The notes under the pieces were generated by a model. That model searched no databases. It was not told where the DNA came from and saw nothing but the letters and a program-made list of their open reading frames with translations. A stretch of DNA of 64,000 nucleotides, from positions 4,101,001 through 4,165,000 of the forward strand of contig NC_092563.1 of NCBI RefSeq assembly GCF_037975245.1, written 5' to 3'. The stretch is from Apostichopus japonicus (lineage: Eukaryota > Echinodermata > Holothuroidea > Aspidochirotida > Stichopodidae). The position numbers and the translations under genes are program-made. Positions 13,746 through 24,738 of this stretch are shown one piece after another (the stretch's first letter is position 1; every line of letters starts with the position of its first letter).

Positions 13746-15465
13746 CAATGGTATAACTTGGTAACTCGGTACTGTATAGTAATTTTTAATGACGAGGCAA
13801 TCAATAGGCAGTGTGTGTGCACTGACATTTAATGGTACACACTTGAGGTCTACAGACAGATCCCCGAATGTACAGTACTACACTGAACTTTTCTGTACCC
13901 GTTCGAGACTAGTTTTCAAGTCCGAGAGGTTCCCTGCCTGCAAATAACCCTCACTCGCTTCAGGACTGAAGCATAAAGAATGAGCATTAGATAGTAGGTT
14001 AACTTCACATTGTCACTTACCAATCTTACTTAGTGTTCAAAAAGTTTCCACTAAAATTTGTCTGCAAATGCCATGGATATATTTGCCACACCAAAATCAG
14101 GTTGAGCTCCGCTACCCTAGTTTTACTTTACACTACAATAAGAGCACCATAGTACTCTATTGGCCTTGCCTAAACCCACCTCTCTCATTTACATGATCTA
14201 ATCTCTGGCCTTACCTTTAGGCTTCTGCAGTAGGCCTACACAACGTTAGTGTTGGAAATTGGAATTGTTGCATCATTGTAATTATGGTGGTAGAGATAAC
14301 GTTTGTTATGAATAAAGTTATCCAGTGGATGATATATGTACTTACTAAGGCCTAGTCGAGCTGCTTTGGTTTTATCTCAACTCATTCCACTTTCAACTGT
14401 AATGTACTGTAGTGTAACGTTACTGTACTCCTAGACATAAAGCCTATCTTTTAAGTTAGTGGCAGAAGATAGTTAACTTTTGATTAAGTTAACACAATCA
14501 CCATACACTGTTATGCTTGTGACTTCCGCAGTTTATACTTCCATTTCGAAATTAGTTGGTAAGAACTCTGACAAACAAGATAGAAATATGATAAGAAACA
14601 TTTCAAAATCAAGTCATACATACCGTCAAACAAGCAGCATAATTGAGTAAACCTTCAAAGTAACCACGAAATCCCCAAAATATTAATTTTTGTTTGAGTG
14701 TTTCGCTAATTCAGCATTCCAGCGTACAGTGTATATTCTAGGAGTTTACGGGTTTTACATAGTGTACATGCCAAAAGACAATACACATGCACAAAGTGTA
14801 CGTTCCCTTGGAACGCGTAACAACTGGTAGCGAGGGCGAGCTCTAGAAACAATGAACTCACCAGCACTACAGTAATGATAAGTACTGTAAAATGTTAGTC
14901 TGAAATTCAAACACTATATTTGACAAAGAATCTGCCAATATCGGCACGACAACATATGTTATTTAAAAATGACCCATTTCTATTTGGATCAGATGAAAAG
15001 GTTTCAACACGATATTCTTGCACAAATTTGCTTCAAATATGAGAATATTGAGATTACGGCATTGGCTTGTCAAAGTGGACGTACAGTCGGTGTAGGTGTG
15101 CATGAGCGTATGTGTCATGCCCCAATCTCCTAAAACTGTGCCCACTCCTCTCCCATCGGAGCCAATCATCATGACTTGTGCCCCTACTTAAATTGCTGGA
15201 ATCCCTCCATGTTGGTGCCGCTTCAACTCAGATTCATGGCTACGGGCCAGTTGTATCGTATGTTCAAATGTCAGATGCTGTCTGCGTATTTCACTTCGAA
15301 CTGGATCAAACTGACTGTGCAAAAAAAGTTTGGTAAATCCGTCCCGGTGACTTGACACTTCGGAAATCTGTTTATCAACCACTAAAGTGTACCAACAAAC
15401 ATGTTTTACGCGACAATTCTGCGTGTGGATTCGATACCAGTTCAATCATGTAGACTACATTTACC
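13746..15465. other. Intergenic, nothing recognised
   Basis: No exon or repeat supported on either strand. Confidence 0.4.
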
Positions 15466-16005
15466 CAGAGATGCCAAGGTCAGATGTTTTTTAGGCGGGT
15501 GAAAATTGTCTGGTGCTGTTGGTTACGTACACCATCTAAGCGGAGCGCCACCATGAGTTGGCGCGAAGCGTACAAGAAAATTTTGGGATCTTACGGCCCC
15601 TCAGATGGCCGGAAACATCACTTCCCGGGTCATCTAAGCTGAATCTATACTGTCTCCATATTTGTATTGTGTCTATTTTTTTCCATTCCAGAGGAAAAAA
15701 TATCTTGAAATAAAAAAAATCTCTGAAATTTTGCGGACGCTGTAGCGTTCACGTGTGTCGTAACGGTATTATTTTTCACGAATCGTATAGGTAACGTTGC
15801 TTTCGGCCGGGCATATTTAGCACAATCGGCTTTGAGTAATTTCCGATCCTGGCGGAAACTCTGTGGGCCTACAATGCGGGAGATTCTTCAAAAATGCGGG
15901 AGTTTTTTGGAAAATGCGGGAGATTCGGACAGGTGGGCGGGTGAGTGGGAGACGACCCGAAAATGCAGGTGACACCCTCCCAAAGCGGGTGACTTGGCAG
16001 CACTG
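15466..16005. mobile_element. Probable hAT-like TIR element, ~540 bp
   Basis: The left end cagagatgccaag and the reverse complement of the right end, cagtgctgccaag, are near-identical; 'tttacc' flanks both sides (15460-15465 and 16006-16011). Inside, 'aaaatgcgggag' is repeated four times (15890-15980). Positions about 15535-15615 carry a block shared with 29290-29395, including 'gcggagcgccaccat' and 'cccctcagatggc'. No transposase frame remains. The frames on both strands are compositional. Confidence 0.55.
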
Positions 16006-16154
16006 TTTACCTGCCAGGCACCCCCCCCCCCACTCAACACCCAGCACAAACACCTCCCCCATTTTCACAATTATGGAGCTATTATAGGTTGTCCCATCCT
16101 CTTTGCCCAGCTCACTGCAGGTAAAAGCCTGTTCAGTCTGCTGGTATTTATAAC

Positions 16155-16598
16155 CAGCGTTACCAGCGACAATTGACAAAAAAACGCTAGATTTGCGAAA
16201 ATAAAACCCTAGAAAACGCTAAATGGTAGTTTCCCAAACTTTCGTGCTGTTTCGAGTCAATTTAGCACAGATTTGTAGGATGAATGGTCACCGATCACAA
16301 AATAGATTTAAATAGTTGATTTGAGTGATAGTCTATACCCAGAAAATTTGAAAAAAATATGGAAATTTTCAGTAGGAAATTCCGAAGATTGGGCAAAAAT
16401 ACTCAAAATAAATTTGGATGGGTCTCCAAGTAAGAATTTTGTCTAAAAATCTGAAAAATGGTCTATTTTTGGTAAATTTAACTAGTTTTTGGCAAAAAAA
16501 CGCTAGAATTACCAAAATAAGAAAAAACGTGCGATAGAACCCCAGAAATGTCTAAAAACGCTAGATCTAGTGTAAAAACGCTAACGCTGGTAACACTG
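16155..16598. mobile_element. Non-autonomous hAT element with perfect 8-bp TSD
   Basis: The left end cagcgttaccagcg and the reverse complement of the right end, cagtgttaccagcg, form 14-bp TIRs with one mismatch. The element is bracketed by an exact 8-bp duplication, tttataac (16147-16154 and 16599-16606). 'aaaacgctaga' occurs several times near both ends, typical of subterminal transposase-binding repeats. There is no coding capacity. An 8-bp duplication with CAG-type termini is diagnostic of the hAT superfamily. Confidence 0.9.
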
Positions 16599-16751
16599 TT
16601 TATAACTACAGTTATGTATGACTACAGTAATTCACTCAGTGTTTTGCAGACTTATGGCAAGCCGTTTTAACATTTACCTCCCTATATTCTAATTAAGTGG
16701 AATTAAAAAAAAATCATTGTATTTAGTTAAGCTTAATTGTAATCCACATAA

Positions 16752-17100
16752 AGGCATTGAAGACTCGCCCCAAACTGTGTGCGGCCATCTGAAAAAGTTA
16801 ACTTTCTGTTGCTTGAGAGTGACGTTTTGTTCGTGTCGCTACAAAATGCAGACAGTAATGAAACTTGATACCTTAATTGTTATCTTTAGCTGGACCTAAG
16901 ATGTCCATCGCTGTATCGTTTATATACTGTGGGTATTGACCGCAGCTGTATGTACTGACTGTACACTAGTGTCCAATTACCGACGGTGTGCATATTTTCT
17001 GGGATCGATGAAGGTTTTTAACACTTCTGTTACACCTCATTCGAAACTAGGTCAGATTACCGGCATTAGACGTTTCTTTTTGCGCGAGTCTTCACACCCT
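16752..17100 (-). mobile_element. TTAA-target miniature element, copy 1
   Basis: This is the first of three copies of one family (others at 22636-22934 and 34917-35249). The ends are aggcattgaagactcg and, on the other strand, agggtgtgaagactcg. TTAA follows at 17101-17104; the opposite side reads ATAA (16748-16751), a decayed TTAA. Internal shared words include 'ggtcagattaccggcatta', 'ctgggatcgatg', 'ctagtgtccaattaccg' and 'gatgtccatcgctg'. AGG termini with TTAA duplication fit the Kolobok/T2 type. Confidence 0.8.
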
Positions 17101-17104
17101 TTAA

Positions 17105-17460
17105 GCTGAATTCGTATTAGCTTAAGTTCAAACCGTTCTTGTCTATATCGTAGTTTACTTAGTAAAGTTCAATTCTGCTTAAGTAAAATGCAATTTTACT
17201 TTAGTAAATGCTATTCTACTTAAGCAAAATGGCTTCTCAAGTTTACTTAAGCTAAATTGCAATTTAACTTAAGTGATGTGTGATTGGTCAATTTATTTCC
17301 CGTAAGTGAAATAGAATTACGCTTAAGAGAAATTTGTTTGGTCAATCAGTTTGCTACTCATTGCATCACTTCCTGCGAATTTCAATTTTGCTTAAGAAAG
17401 AGAATGACACTTTTACTTTTAAAAGCTAAACTCAATTTTACTTAGGTGAAATAACAATAA
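17105..17460. repeat. CTTAAG-rich palindromic repeat cluster
   Basis: Seven CTTAAG sites lie between about 17118 and 17395, each within words such as ttacttaagcaaaat or gcttaagtaaaat that alternate in orientation. The pattern is that of a foldback or MITE cluster rather than a simple tandem array. It begins directly after the TTAA element. Confidence 0.45.
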
Positions 17461-18515
17461 CTCATACGAGTAGTTAAACCCATTGATTTCATTGAATATG
17501 GTTGGAATTTTCATGAGCAGGCAGTAGTTCAAGCAGATTCAATTGCATAGAAAGCTAAAATTATTTTTCATCCCAAGCACTTAATCTCGTAACAAGAAAA
17601 GGGTCTTTATCAATTCAGCTTCCATAACAGAGAGTTCATACAGTGGATGAAATTATTTTTGACTCATGAAAGAACATACTCTAAGCATCCTGGTAAAATT
17701 TGAATCGTTTTCGAGATAACATTTGAAAATAACATGAATTCTGTCATAAGTGAAACAGGTCTGACAATATACTAAACACACTGACAAGTTTTCTTTTCTT
17801 TTCTTTAACATCTTCACCCAATTTTCTTCATATTTGAGTTACATTAACAATATATAGATCTACACTTCGCATCCCCCAACTGGGAGCAAAGTTGGTACCT
17901 GCTCCAATCCAAGTGCAAACCAATCAAGTGCAAAATAAAGACCAGAGGGAAACCCCCTCTCAGTGGTTACTTGCCTTTAAATACATTTTAACTTGTAATT
18001 TATAATTTCCATCTTGTGAAGAGTAAAAAAAAGTAAGTGAAATAAGTTTTGAAGCTTCATACAAATAAACATTTAATCACCAAACGCCTTAATATGCTAA
18101 TTTAAAGTGTATATACCATAAAGAAATATAATAAACTTTGACAACATTCAACTCCAAATAATGCTGCTAACTATGCTATTGGCACAGGTATTCATTTTAT
18201 AAATTTTGACATAAATTTGCAAAAATTATTCAGTTTTGCCATGTACAAATGCCAGGTATTTTGAGATATATTGAACTAAAACATTATTATTACTGGAATG
18301 AATATTGTCAAATTACAATATGCAAGGTGACATTTGTTAAAAGTATCTTTAAAAAAAAATTTAAACAAAATAAACATATGGAACGTACAATGGAATGATA
18401 ACATCTGTATCTCAAGAACAAAAAAAAGGAGCTGAAGGTAGAAATTATAAAGACTATGAAATAATACTTTGTTTGTTTAAGGTTGCCATGGCTTTTTGAG
18501 GTCAGAAAATGTTTT
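17461..18515. other. Intergenic, nothing recognised
   Basis: AT-rich sequence without supported features. Confidence 0.4.
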
Positions 18516-18598
18516 AATTACCACAGTTAATTACCACAGTTAATTACCACAATTAATTACCACAATTACCACAGAAAATTTCATATTACCACAGTATA
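18516..18598. repeat. Short tandem repeat (TTAATTACCACAG)n
   Basis: About five degenerate units of a 13-bp word, ttaattaccacag, run head to tail. This is a minisatellite; units touch one another without spacers, so it is not CRISPR-like. Confidence 0.8.
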
Positions 18599-20158
18599 CG
18601 TTGTTGTTTTGGGGTTTTTCCCTTCCTATTCTGCTGCCATGGATACAATCAGCATTCAGAAGTAAATAAACTTATCAATTTGAAAAGAATCTTGATTACT
18701 TTGACAGATTAAAACTTAAAATGAATACATTTGCTGAAGTCAGTTTTATTAAAAAAGACTTGCTTTATAAAAAAGCCCTACACATTGAGTCTCAAATTCC
18801 TGAAAGTTTTACCAAACCTACTATGTGTTCTACTCAGAATGAGATATCAGCTGACCATATTAATTATAAATGCTGATACATTTTTTCAATAAATACAACC
18901 TAAACTTATGGAATTCACATGTGATAATAATGCAAAAATGATTGGTTTAGCTTAATAAAGTCTCAATACGTGTTTGCTGAATAAGTGTTGGAAAACAAGC
19001 TTCCGAAGCAGATTTAATGTTTCATATTCTAAATGCACTTTGACCAGGTGGGTTTAATGGCGAAAAGCTGTCGCAATCGAAAGAAAGAAATTGATTTTCT
19101 GTTGCCCTTATGGCGCGAACGATTTACCGTAAAATCACTGCAACAGCCCATATCAGCATGTTCATTACACAAATGTAACCTATATATACTCATACCTTCC
19201 ACTTTCTTACCCAATTTCACGGAGGATATGTCTGAAAATACCTGTTTATTCGTTGCAATGGAAGGAAATGATACAATTTTGCAAGCTACATTGGAAAGAC
19301 CGAAAGAAAGGTACTATTAAAAAGAAAAGAGACCTAACACAAGCTAGCCACGAAAGTGAAAGTAGTCCTAGGTCTAACAGTTGCTGAAAGTAGTCCTAGG
19401 CCTAACAGTTGTAAACAAAATAGAGAGATTTGATTGGCGCATAATCTGTTGGGCGGGCCTAGCAAAGTTTGTGGAATCTAAGGGACTCGTTAATAAATCT
19501 GGCTTTATTCAGCTCAAAATGTTTAACGGCAGATAACTCAATATAAATAATGAATATTGATATGGAAATTGCTTAGAATAGTGTCATTTTTCACTGAGCT
19601 TTTAGTGCTGTAAGCTGGAAGGTCAAAGTTTAAATTTGGCAAACACGTACTGAGAATTTAATCACTCAATTTGTCAATATAGCCTTTGTATACTAATGAG
19701 ATCAATGACTACAGGTGGCTCAGCTTAAGAGACGTATGACTAATTCTTTAGCAGGGATCGGCATGATATTAATCTTGTGGGCCACAATGAAATTAAAGTT
19801 TGTACCCCAGTTGGCTGGCCTATCAATAGTTAAGAATGTGACCAATGAATGGCACTTTATTGACAAATAGTGTTAAAATTGAGTAAAATCAATGTAAACA
19901 GCAGCTTGATAAAGACGATACTTATATTGAATGCTAATATTTCTGGAACAGGAGTTCACATGTAAATTTAGTACAACCTATTAAAAGCATACTGGTGAAC
20001 TTACCATCTAATTACTGGAAACATCAAACTAGTAATAAATATTGTATTTAGTGGTGCAGTTTCACAGCCTCATTTTGGGATACAAAAACATGTCTTAGAA
20101 TTAATTACAAAAGTAATGATCACGTATTACTTGACCTCTGATCAAACTAGATTAACCC
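18599..20158. other. 3' flank of the GGCT cluster, no further gene
   Basis: A 95-codon plus frame at 19033-19320 overlaps a minus frame and shows no family resemblance. A short duplicated word 'gaaagtagtcctaggNctaacagttg' sits near 19360-19410. Nothing else is supported. Confidence 0.4.
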
Positions 20159-20429
20159 TTAATTTTTTGTAGCTTCTAAATAGTAACTTTTCATTGGTCC
20201 TACGGTGTGCTCTGGACCTTCGGGAAGGCTCCTCAGGGTCTCGATGTATGCTGCAGGCAGTGCATGTTCCTCTGCACCTATGACGATGACCGACTTATAC
20301 AACACCGAGGGTGGGAATGGAGAATACGGTTGCAAGACCCTGTATGTCCTACATATTACGCTCTCTCCATTCTCTAGGTCCACGGATACATCCACAGGTT
20401 CATAAAATTTCTCTTTGATATGTTCTTGC
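20159..20429 (-). CDS. GGCT-like distal copy, exon 3 (last)
   Basis: The acceptor is tttccag at 20430-20436 and the stop TAA is at 20161-20159. The exon encodes the C-terminal half of the fold, starting at the Arg-Gln-Glu that supplies the catalytic Glu. The split Arg codon agrees with the phase of the preceding exon. Confidence 0.85.
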
Positions 20430-23400
20430 CTGGAAACATAAACATAGAATGTGACTGATGACAAGCTTCATGTAATGATATGATTGTTATATTAGACGTA
20501 TCTGCAAAAAGATGAACAGATGGATACACGGAAAGGATGAGAAACAGATGAATTTAGAATATACCGGTTCACAAAATATAGGCAGAGGTAGTGAGTCATA
20601 GCTGTAATTAGAAAGATAAATCTTCACATTCAATGCTCTCCCCCATCATATGCTTTTGGCACTGCGTGACTCTAGTCAAATTTTAAAGGGTCCAGAGGAA
20701 TTTTATATTCCAATAAAGAACATGCATGTTGTTTCTAGAAATTTTGTACATCTACATATGTGTGTCGTGATACATGATACAAAGAAGTCCATAGTGTACA
20801 TGTGGCAACACACGCAATAAGATAATTGCTATCGTAACCACCCTACCTGCTTTTCCAGAGAGGGGGCCCATTACCTTATAGCAGCAGGGTGAACAGGGAA
20901 TCAACCAAAGAGAGAATGATCTTGTGACACCCAAGTTTTGGCCATTTTACTAGGGTCCTGTCTTAGGTACTGGTAATGGGGAAATATATATTAAATAATA
21001 AAATAAATATAATCATAATAATCAGCAGTTATTTTTACGATGCTTAAGCGACCACAAACGTGGGAGAAACTTGCAAGGGTTTATGGATTACAACTTACAC
21101 ATCGGGTGGCTTCCAATTCAATATTGTAACTCAACTGGAATCTTTTCAACTTAGAAAGTCATTTCAGATGGGAAAACCGTAGATTGCTCTTGGATGAAAA
21201 ACCCACCTTACTATGACCCCAGCCGGGTATCGAACCGTGGACCTCCTGATTGCTAAGCCTCAATGCTTCAAATGCCACTGCTTTTATCCACTCGGCCACA
21301 GCACTGGTATTACATAAACTCTCTAGCTGTTAAAGAATCTCTGAAAATTCTTAAGTAAGCTTTAACTTTGAACCCTTTTTGTGTACTATTTAGCAGCTAC
21401 GAGCAGAGTTTGATGTGAAGTTTGGAAATGGGGTTTGGTGCTGTTCTTTCAGTCTTTTGTTTAATTTGCAGTGATGTTCTGATGGGGTTACCTTAATTCA
21501 CCTCCCTCAGGAGTGGTCAGCTGATACTTTACACCCTCGTCTTTAGGAAGCATGGGACAGTACATGGTTATCTCAGTAGCTATTCTCTGAATATTCATTG
21601 AAAAGAGAATGATTAAGCCAGCTGTTCATCCAAAGGTGATCACATGGATACATGGGCGCATCCCCACCAACTTTTTCAGTGGTGGGGACATGATATACCG
21701 TGTCCCCACCAATTTGTCTAGACCAACGCTGCATTTTCCCCTGTATTGAACTTTGGCGCAGTTTGGTCCAGCATTGTACAAATGACATTCAGCAGTTCTT
21801 ATTTTATTATATTTATCGGCAGTTGTTAAATATAGGACAGAAATCGCATATGCAGCAGTCTATAATTGTTTTCTGGGAGAGGACCCAAGACCAATCGTAT
21901 ACAAAAGTCTACTTGGATTATTTGTCCCCCGATTTTTTTTTTTGGCAGACGCCCATGTATTTCCCCAAACTAAATTTCTAAGCCATTAGATCTAAAACTT
22001 AAGGAGGTTTGGGAGCATCATTGGGTCTGGGAAGTGTTATTCCCGGCGATCTGGGAGGTATATTTGCCAAAAAATTCTTGTGCGCTACGCGCGAACCCAT
22101 GGTTGCGCTCCGCTCAGATAGTATCAGAGAACAGACACACGTCCCCACCATTTATCCAAGACTGATCTGCGCCCATGCATAGATAGGATTTCAAGACATT
22201 GTTGGCTTCCTAACTTGTTGCAATTATTTAATATTAACTGCCCTACCACAATAGGTAAAGGGAAGAACGAACAGTATAGTTATTCTTACCTATCCAGCTT
22301 AGGTAATTCTGTGAGATCTACTCTCCAAACGACACCCCAAGTGGAAGCATTTAGTCGGGATTCAATGGTTGCGCCAACAAACTTTTCGCCTGATGTTTGT
22401 TCTTTGATTGCAAATTCTAGACAGAATTCCTGATAAGATAAAATTTGAAGAGAGATACTCTGTTTTGTAATAACAAGAGGGAAAAAAACAAAACATGAAT
22501 TACGTATGCTTGGGATGATGGGATATTTTGACGTAACAGATAACTATTGTGCATGTAGACATTTCTCTTTACCGTACGATTTCAATAATTTTGTTTCCAC
22601 TTTGGTCATGGGAGGAGTATAGGGAACATTCTTAAAGGGTGTTAAGACTCGCGCACAAAGAAACGTCTCATGCCGGTAATCTGACCTAGTTTCGACTGAG
22701 GTGTAACAGAAGTGTTAAACACCACCATCGATCCCAGAAAATACACACACAGCTTGCTACCGTCGGTAATTGGACACTAGTGTACAGTCACTACATGCAG
22801 CTACGGTCAATACCCATAACACAGTGTACATAGCAGCGATGGACATCTCAGCAGGGAGTTGTTATGGAACTCCCTGATCTCTAGTTAACTTTTTCAGAGC
22901 GCGGCATGCGGCTTGGGGCGAGTCTTCAATGCCTTTAAAGATCATCACCATTGTGCCGAAATATGATAGAAAGTTACATTATGATCGCCCATGCTCAAAT
23001 TTTCAACACACAGCCACTCTATTATGTGTGATCCGTACTGGGCCATTGCTTTGAATCTCTGGGATAATTTACAGGATATCAGCATCTACAAAGGTATTTT
23101 TGAGGACTTTCTAGCGATTTTTAGTATGCTTATGCTATTTGTTACAAGGTTTACAAAGGCTATACATGTGGAGAAATTGGGTGGTTCAACAGGGCCAATA
23201 AGTCTCTGGTGTAGATAGCATGACTTGCTGTAAATAGCAGACGATACTTAATAATTCATCTCATAGTTACACTGGCAGCTGTAATAAGTTGCTGACATAA
23301 CTACTAGCCTCACCTTCAGACAACCTACAGCAACTTTCTGGGACGTTGGACAACTGACGGAAAATCTCTTCGAGTTGATGTTTGATCCATAAGCAAAGTA

Positions 23401-23463
23401 AAGGAAATATCCCTCAGATTGGTGAATTGCTTTAGAAGTGTGGACACCGTCACCGTTAGTAAC
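20159..23463 (-). CDS. GGCT-like gene, distal copy (three exons, 5' end unresolved)
   Basis: This encodes a gamma-glutamylcyclotransferase-fold protein; the family releases 5-oxoproline from gamma-glutamyl amino acids in the cytosol as part of glutathione turnover. Three minus-strand exons join in phase: about 23463-23314, 22429-22290 and 20429-20159. The first gives FLYFAYGSN, the family's substrate-binding loop. The second holds the conserved TWGVVWRVDL and LPKLDR words. The third begins with Gln-Glu, so the catalytic Glu (Glu98 in human GGCT) is kept, and carries ICRTYRV and EEHALPAAYIETL. No in-frame ATG lies in exon 1: an in-frame TAG sits just before the likely acceptor near 23464, and a LINE fragment begins about 30 bp upstream. 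The start codon is therefore either in an unseen exon or lost. Catalytic residues argue for an enzyme; the missing start argues for a decaying copy. Confidence 0.75.
20994..21307 (-). mobile_element. tRNA-derived SINE (family A), intron 2 of distal GGCT-like gene
   Basis: On the minus strand it opens with a tRNA-like head: box A tggccgagtgg (near 21300) and box B ggttcgatacc (near 21230), then a body and an (AATAAT)-rich tail at 20994-21025. The same body lies at 33930-34218. It is a retroposed SINE, not a functional tRNA: the head cannot fold into a complete cloverleaf and is followed directly by the body. Confidence 0.8.
21651..22177. mobile_element. hAT-like miniature element in intron 2 of distal GGCT-like gene
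   Basis: The ends catgggcgca and tgcgcccatg are perfect inverted repeats. The flanks catggata (21643-21650) and catagata (22178-22185) are an 8-bp duplication with one mismatch. 'tccccaccaa' words recur near both ends. An internal block at 22080-22125 is a reversed relative of the 'gcggagcgccaccat' block at 15540 and 29300. No transposase frame remains. Confidence 0.75.
22290..22429 (-). CDS. GGCT-like distal copy, exon 2
   Basis: The acceptor cttatcag precedes GAATTC at 22429; the donor GTAAG follows 22290. The 140-nt exon encodes about 46 codons with the conserved WGVVW core strand and ends two bases into an Arg codon, the same phase as in the other two copies. Confidence 0.85.
22636..22934 (+). 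mobile_element. TTAA-target miniature element, copy 2
   Basis: Exact TTAA flanks lie at 22632-22635 and 22935-22938. The termini agggtgttaagactcg and aggcattgaagactcg (other strand) are imperfect TIRs. The interior matches the copies at 16752-17100 and 34917-35249. It sits in intron 1 of the distal GGCT-like gene. Confidence 0.85.
23314..23463 (-). CDS. GGCT-like distal copy, exon 1 of those visible
   Basis: The donor GTGAGG follows 23314. The exon encodes the FLYFAYGSN loop. Its 5' border is uncertain: the acceptor-like tccgcag ending at 23464 gives an open phase-0 exon but no ATG. Confidence 0.7.
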
Positions 23464-23489
23464 CTGCGGAGCAGACTATTTATAATTCA

Positions 23490-24352
23490 GGTAACTTGCA
23501 TGTGGTAAGGACCCTTATTGTAAATGATCTAAACATCCCCTCTCTATCAAATTGCAACTATAGTCAGTACGCTGATGATAAAGCCATTTGGAGCACCAGT
23601 AAAAGTATTCATATGACAGAATTAAATATCAAAAAAGCAATTACACATCTCGAAGACTGGTGCTCGATGTGGAGAATGAAAATAAACCCCTCGAAATCTA
23701 ACCTATTCAATTTCTCCTTTAAAAACTCAAATACCGTAACCATATTCCAAAATCGATCTTTTTAACACCTCAATCACTGCCTCTCCCAATGCAACCTTCC
23801 TCGGTCGGTATCACATTTGATAGCAAATTATCCTTTAACTTACACTGTAATAGAACTGCAGGACGCTGCTGGTCCCACCTTAAAAACATCCAAATCCTCT
23901 CACACAAGTATAATTTCCCTCCGAAAACCACTATCCAAATCTACAAATCCAAAGTGAAACCAATTCTCAGTTACGGGAGCATCTCCTTGTTTACCATTTC
24001 AAATCCCAATAAACAAATTTTAAATAGAATCCACACCACAGCTTTAATATCGACTTGCCCTAAAAATCCCTTCATATATAGCTACTTCTCACGTTTTCAA
24101 GAACAAATAAAAAAATTCTGACAAAGTAGCAACCACTTCCGACCCAAACAATATAGAAACCGCTCCGTCTCCAAATTCCATTTACTTAGAAATTCCTCAG
24201 AAGAAATTTACAGAAGAAAAGATTTCTTTAGTTTGAATAATAAACATATTCAGTTTATTTTCTTCCCAAAATGTGAATGGGAAACATTTTCTCTCCTCTA
24301 CCTATCACCCCCCCCACTCTCACTCCCCCTCCCCCACACCAACCACCCTTAA
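23490..24352 (+). pseudogene. Non-LTR retrotransposon fragment (reverse transcriptase C-terminal part)
   Basis: Two adjacent frames (23496-23765 and 23789-24121) separated by a stop encode a YADD-type palm motif (CNYSQYADDKAIW), then EDWCSMWRMKINPSKS, then the thumb-like GITFDSKLSFNLH and YKSKVKPILSYGS words typical of jockey/I-group LINEs. It is 5' truncated and disrupted, therefore inactive. It inserted between the middle and distal GGCT-like genes, about 30 bp upstream of the distal copy's first visible exon and about 100 bp downstream of the middle copy's stop codon. Confidence 0.85.
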
Positions 24353-24458
24353 CTACACACAAACACCATGCCTATCATGAGATGTAACAGTGACATGATA
24401 TACCTGTTGGTTTAAAGGTCCTGTCAGACTTTCCCCTTTCCCAGTGACTTATTTAATA

Positions 24459-24738
24459 TTAAGCAAAGCATTCCTGGCTCACAATTTTTTTAGTTTCTTC
24501 AGAATCCACCAACGTAGCATCTACTGCTCCTGTTTGGCCATTATCTTCGATTGCAACTAATTTGGAAATGTAATCTTTCGGAAGTGAGTTCTCCACTGCT
24601 CCGTCCACCATCATCCTCTTATACTTTGTTGAGGGCGTGGCTGGTATGTATTCAGATAACTGGTAGACTCTACAGGATATCAAACCTCCATCTTCTTTCT
24701 CTACTGTAACATCTTTGGCACGATATCCCATTACCTGT
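24459..24738 (-). CDS. GGCT-fold middle copy, exon 3
   Basis: The acceptor gctcttcag precedes 24738; the stop TAA is at 24461-24459. It encodes the C-terminal half, beginning Arg-Gln-Val-Met-Gly-Tyr, where paralogues have Arg-Gln-Glu. Confidence 0.85.

Noticed and set aside
18516-18598. CRISPR-like short repeat array
   Set aside because: Units are directly adjacent with no spacers, in an animal genome; it is a minisatellite.
19029-19320. Overlapping open frames of 95 (plus) and 63 (minus) codons
   Set aside because: Open on both strands, no family resemblance and no good splice sites in phase.
20205-20405. 66-codon plus-strand frame
   Set aside because: Antisense shadow of the last exon of the distal GGCT-like gene.
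21220-21307. tRNA gene on the minus strand
   Set aside because: Has A and B boxes but no closing acceptor stem; it is the head of a SINE with body and tail.
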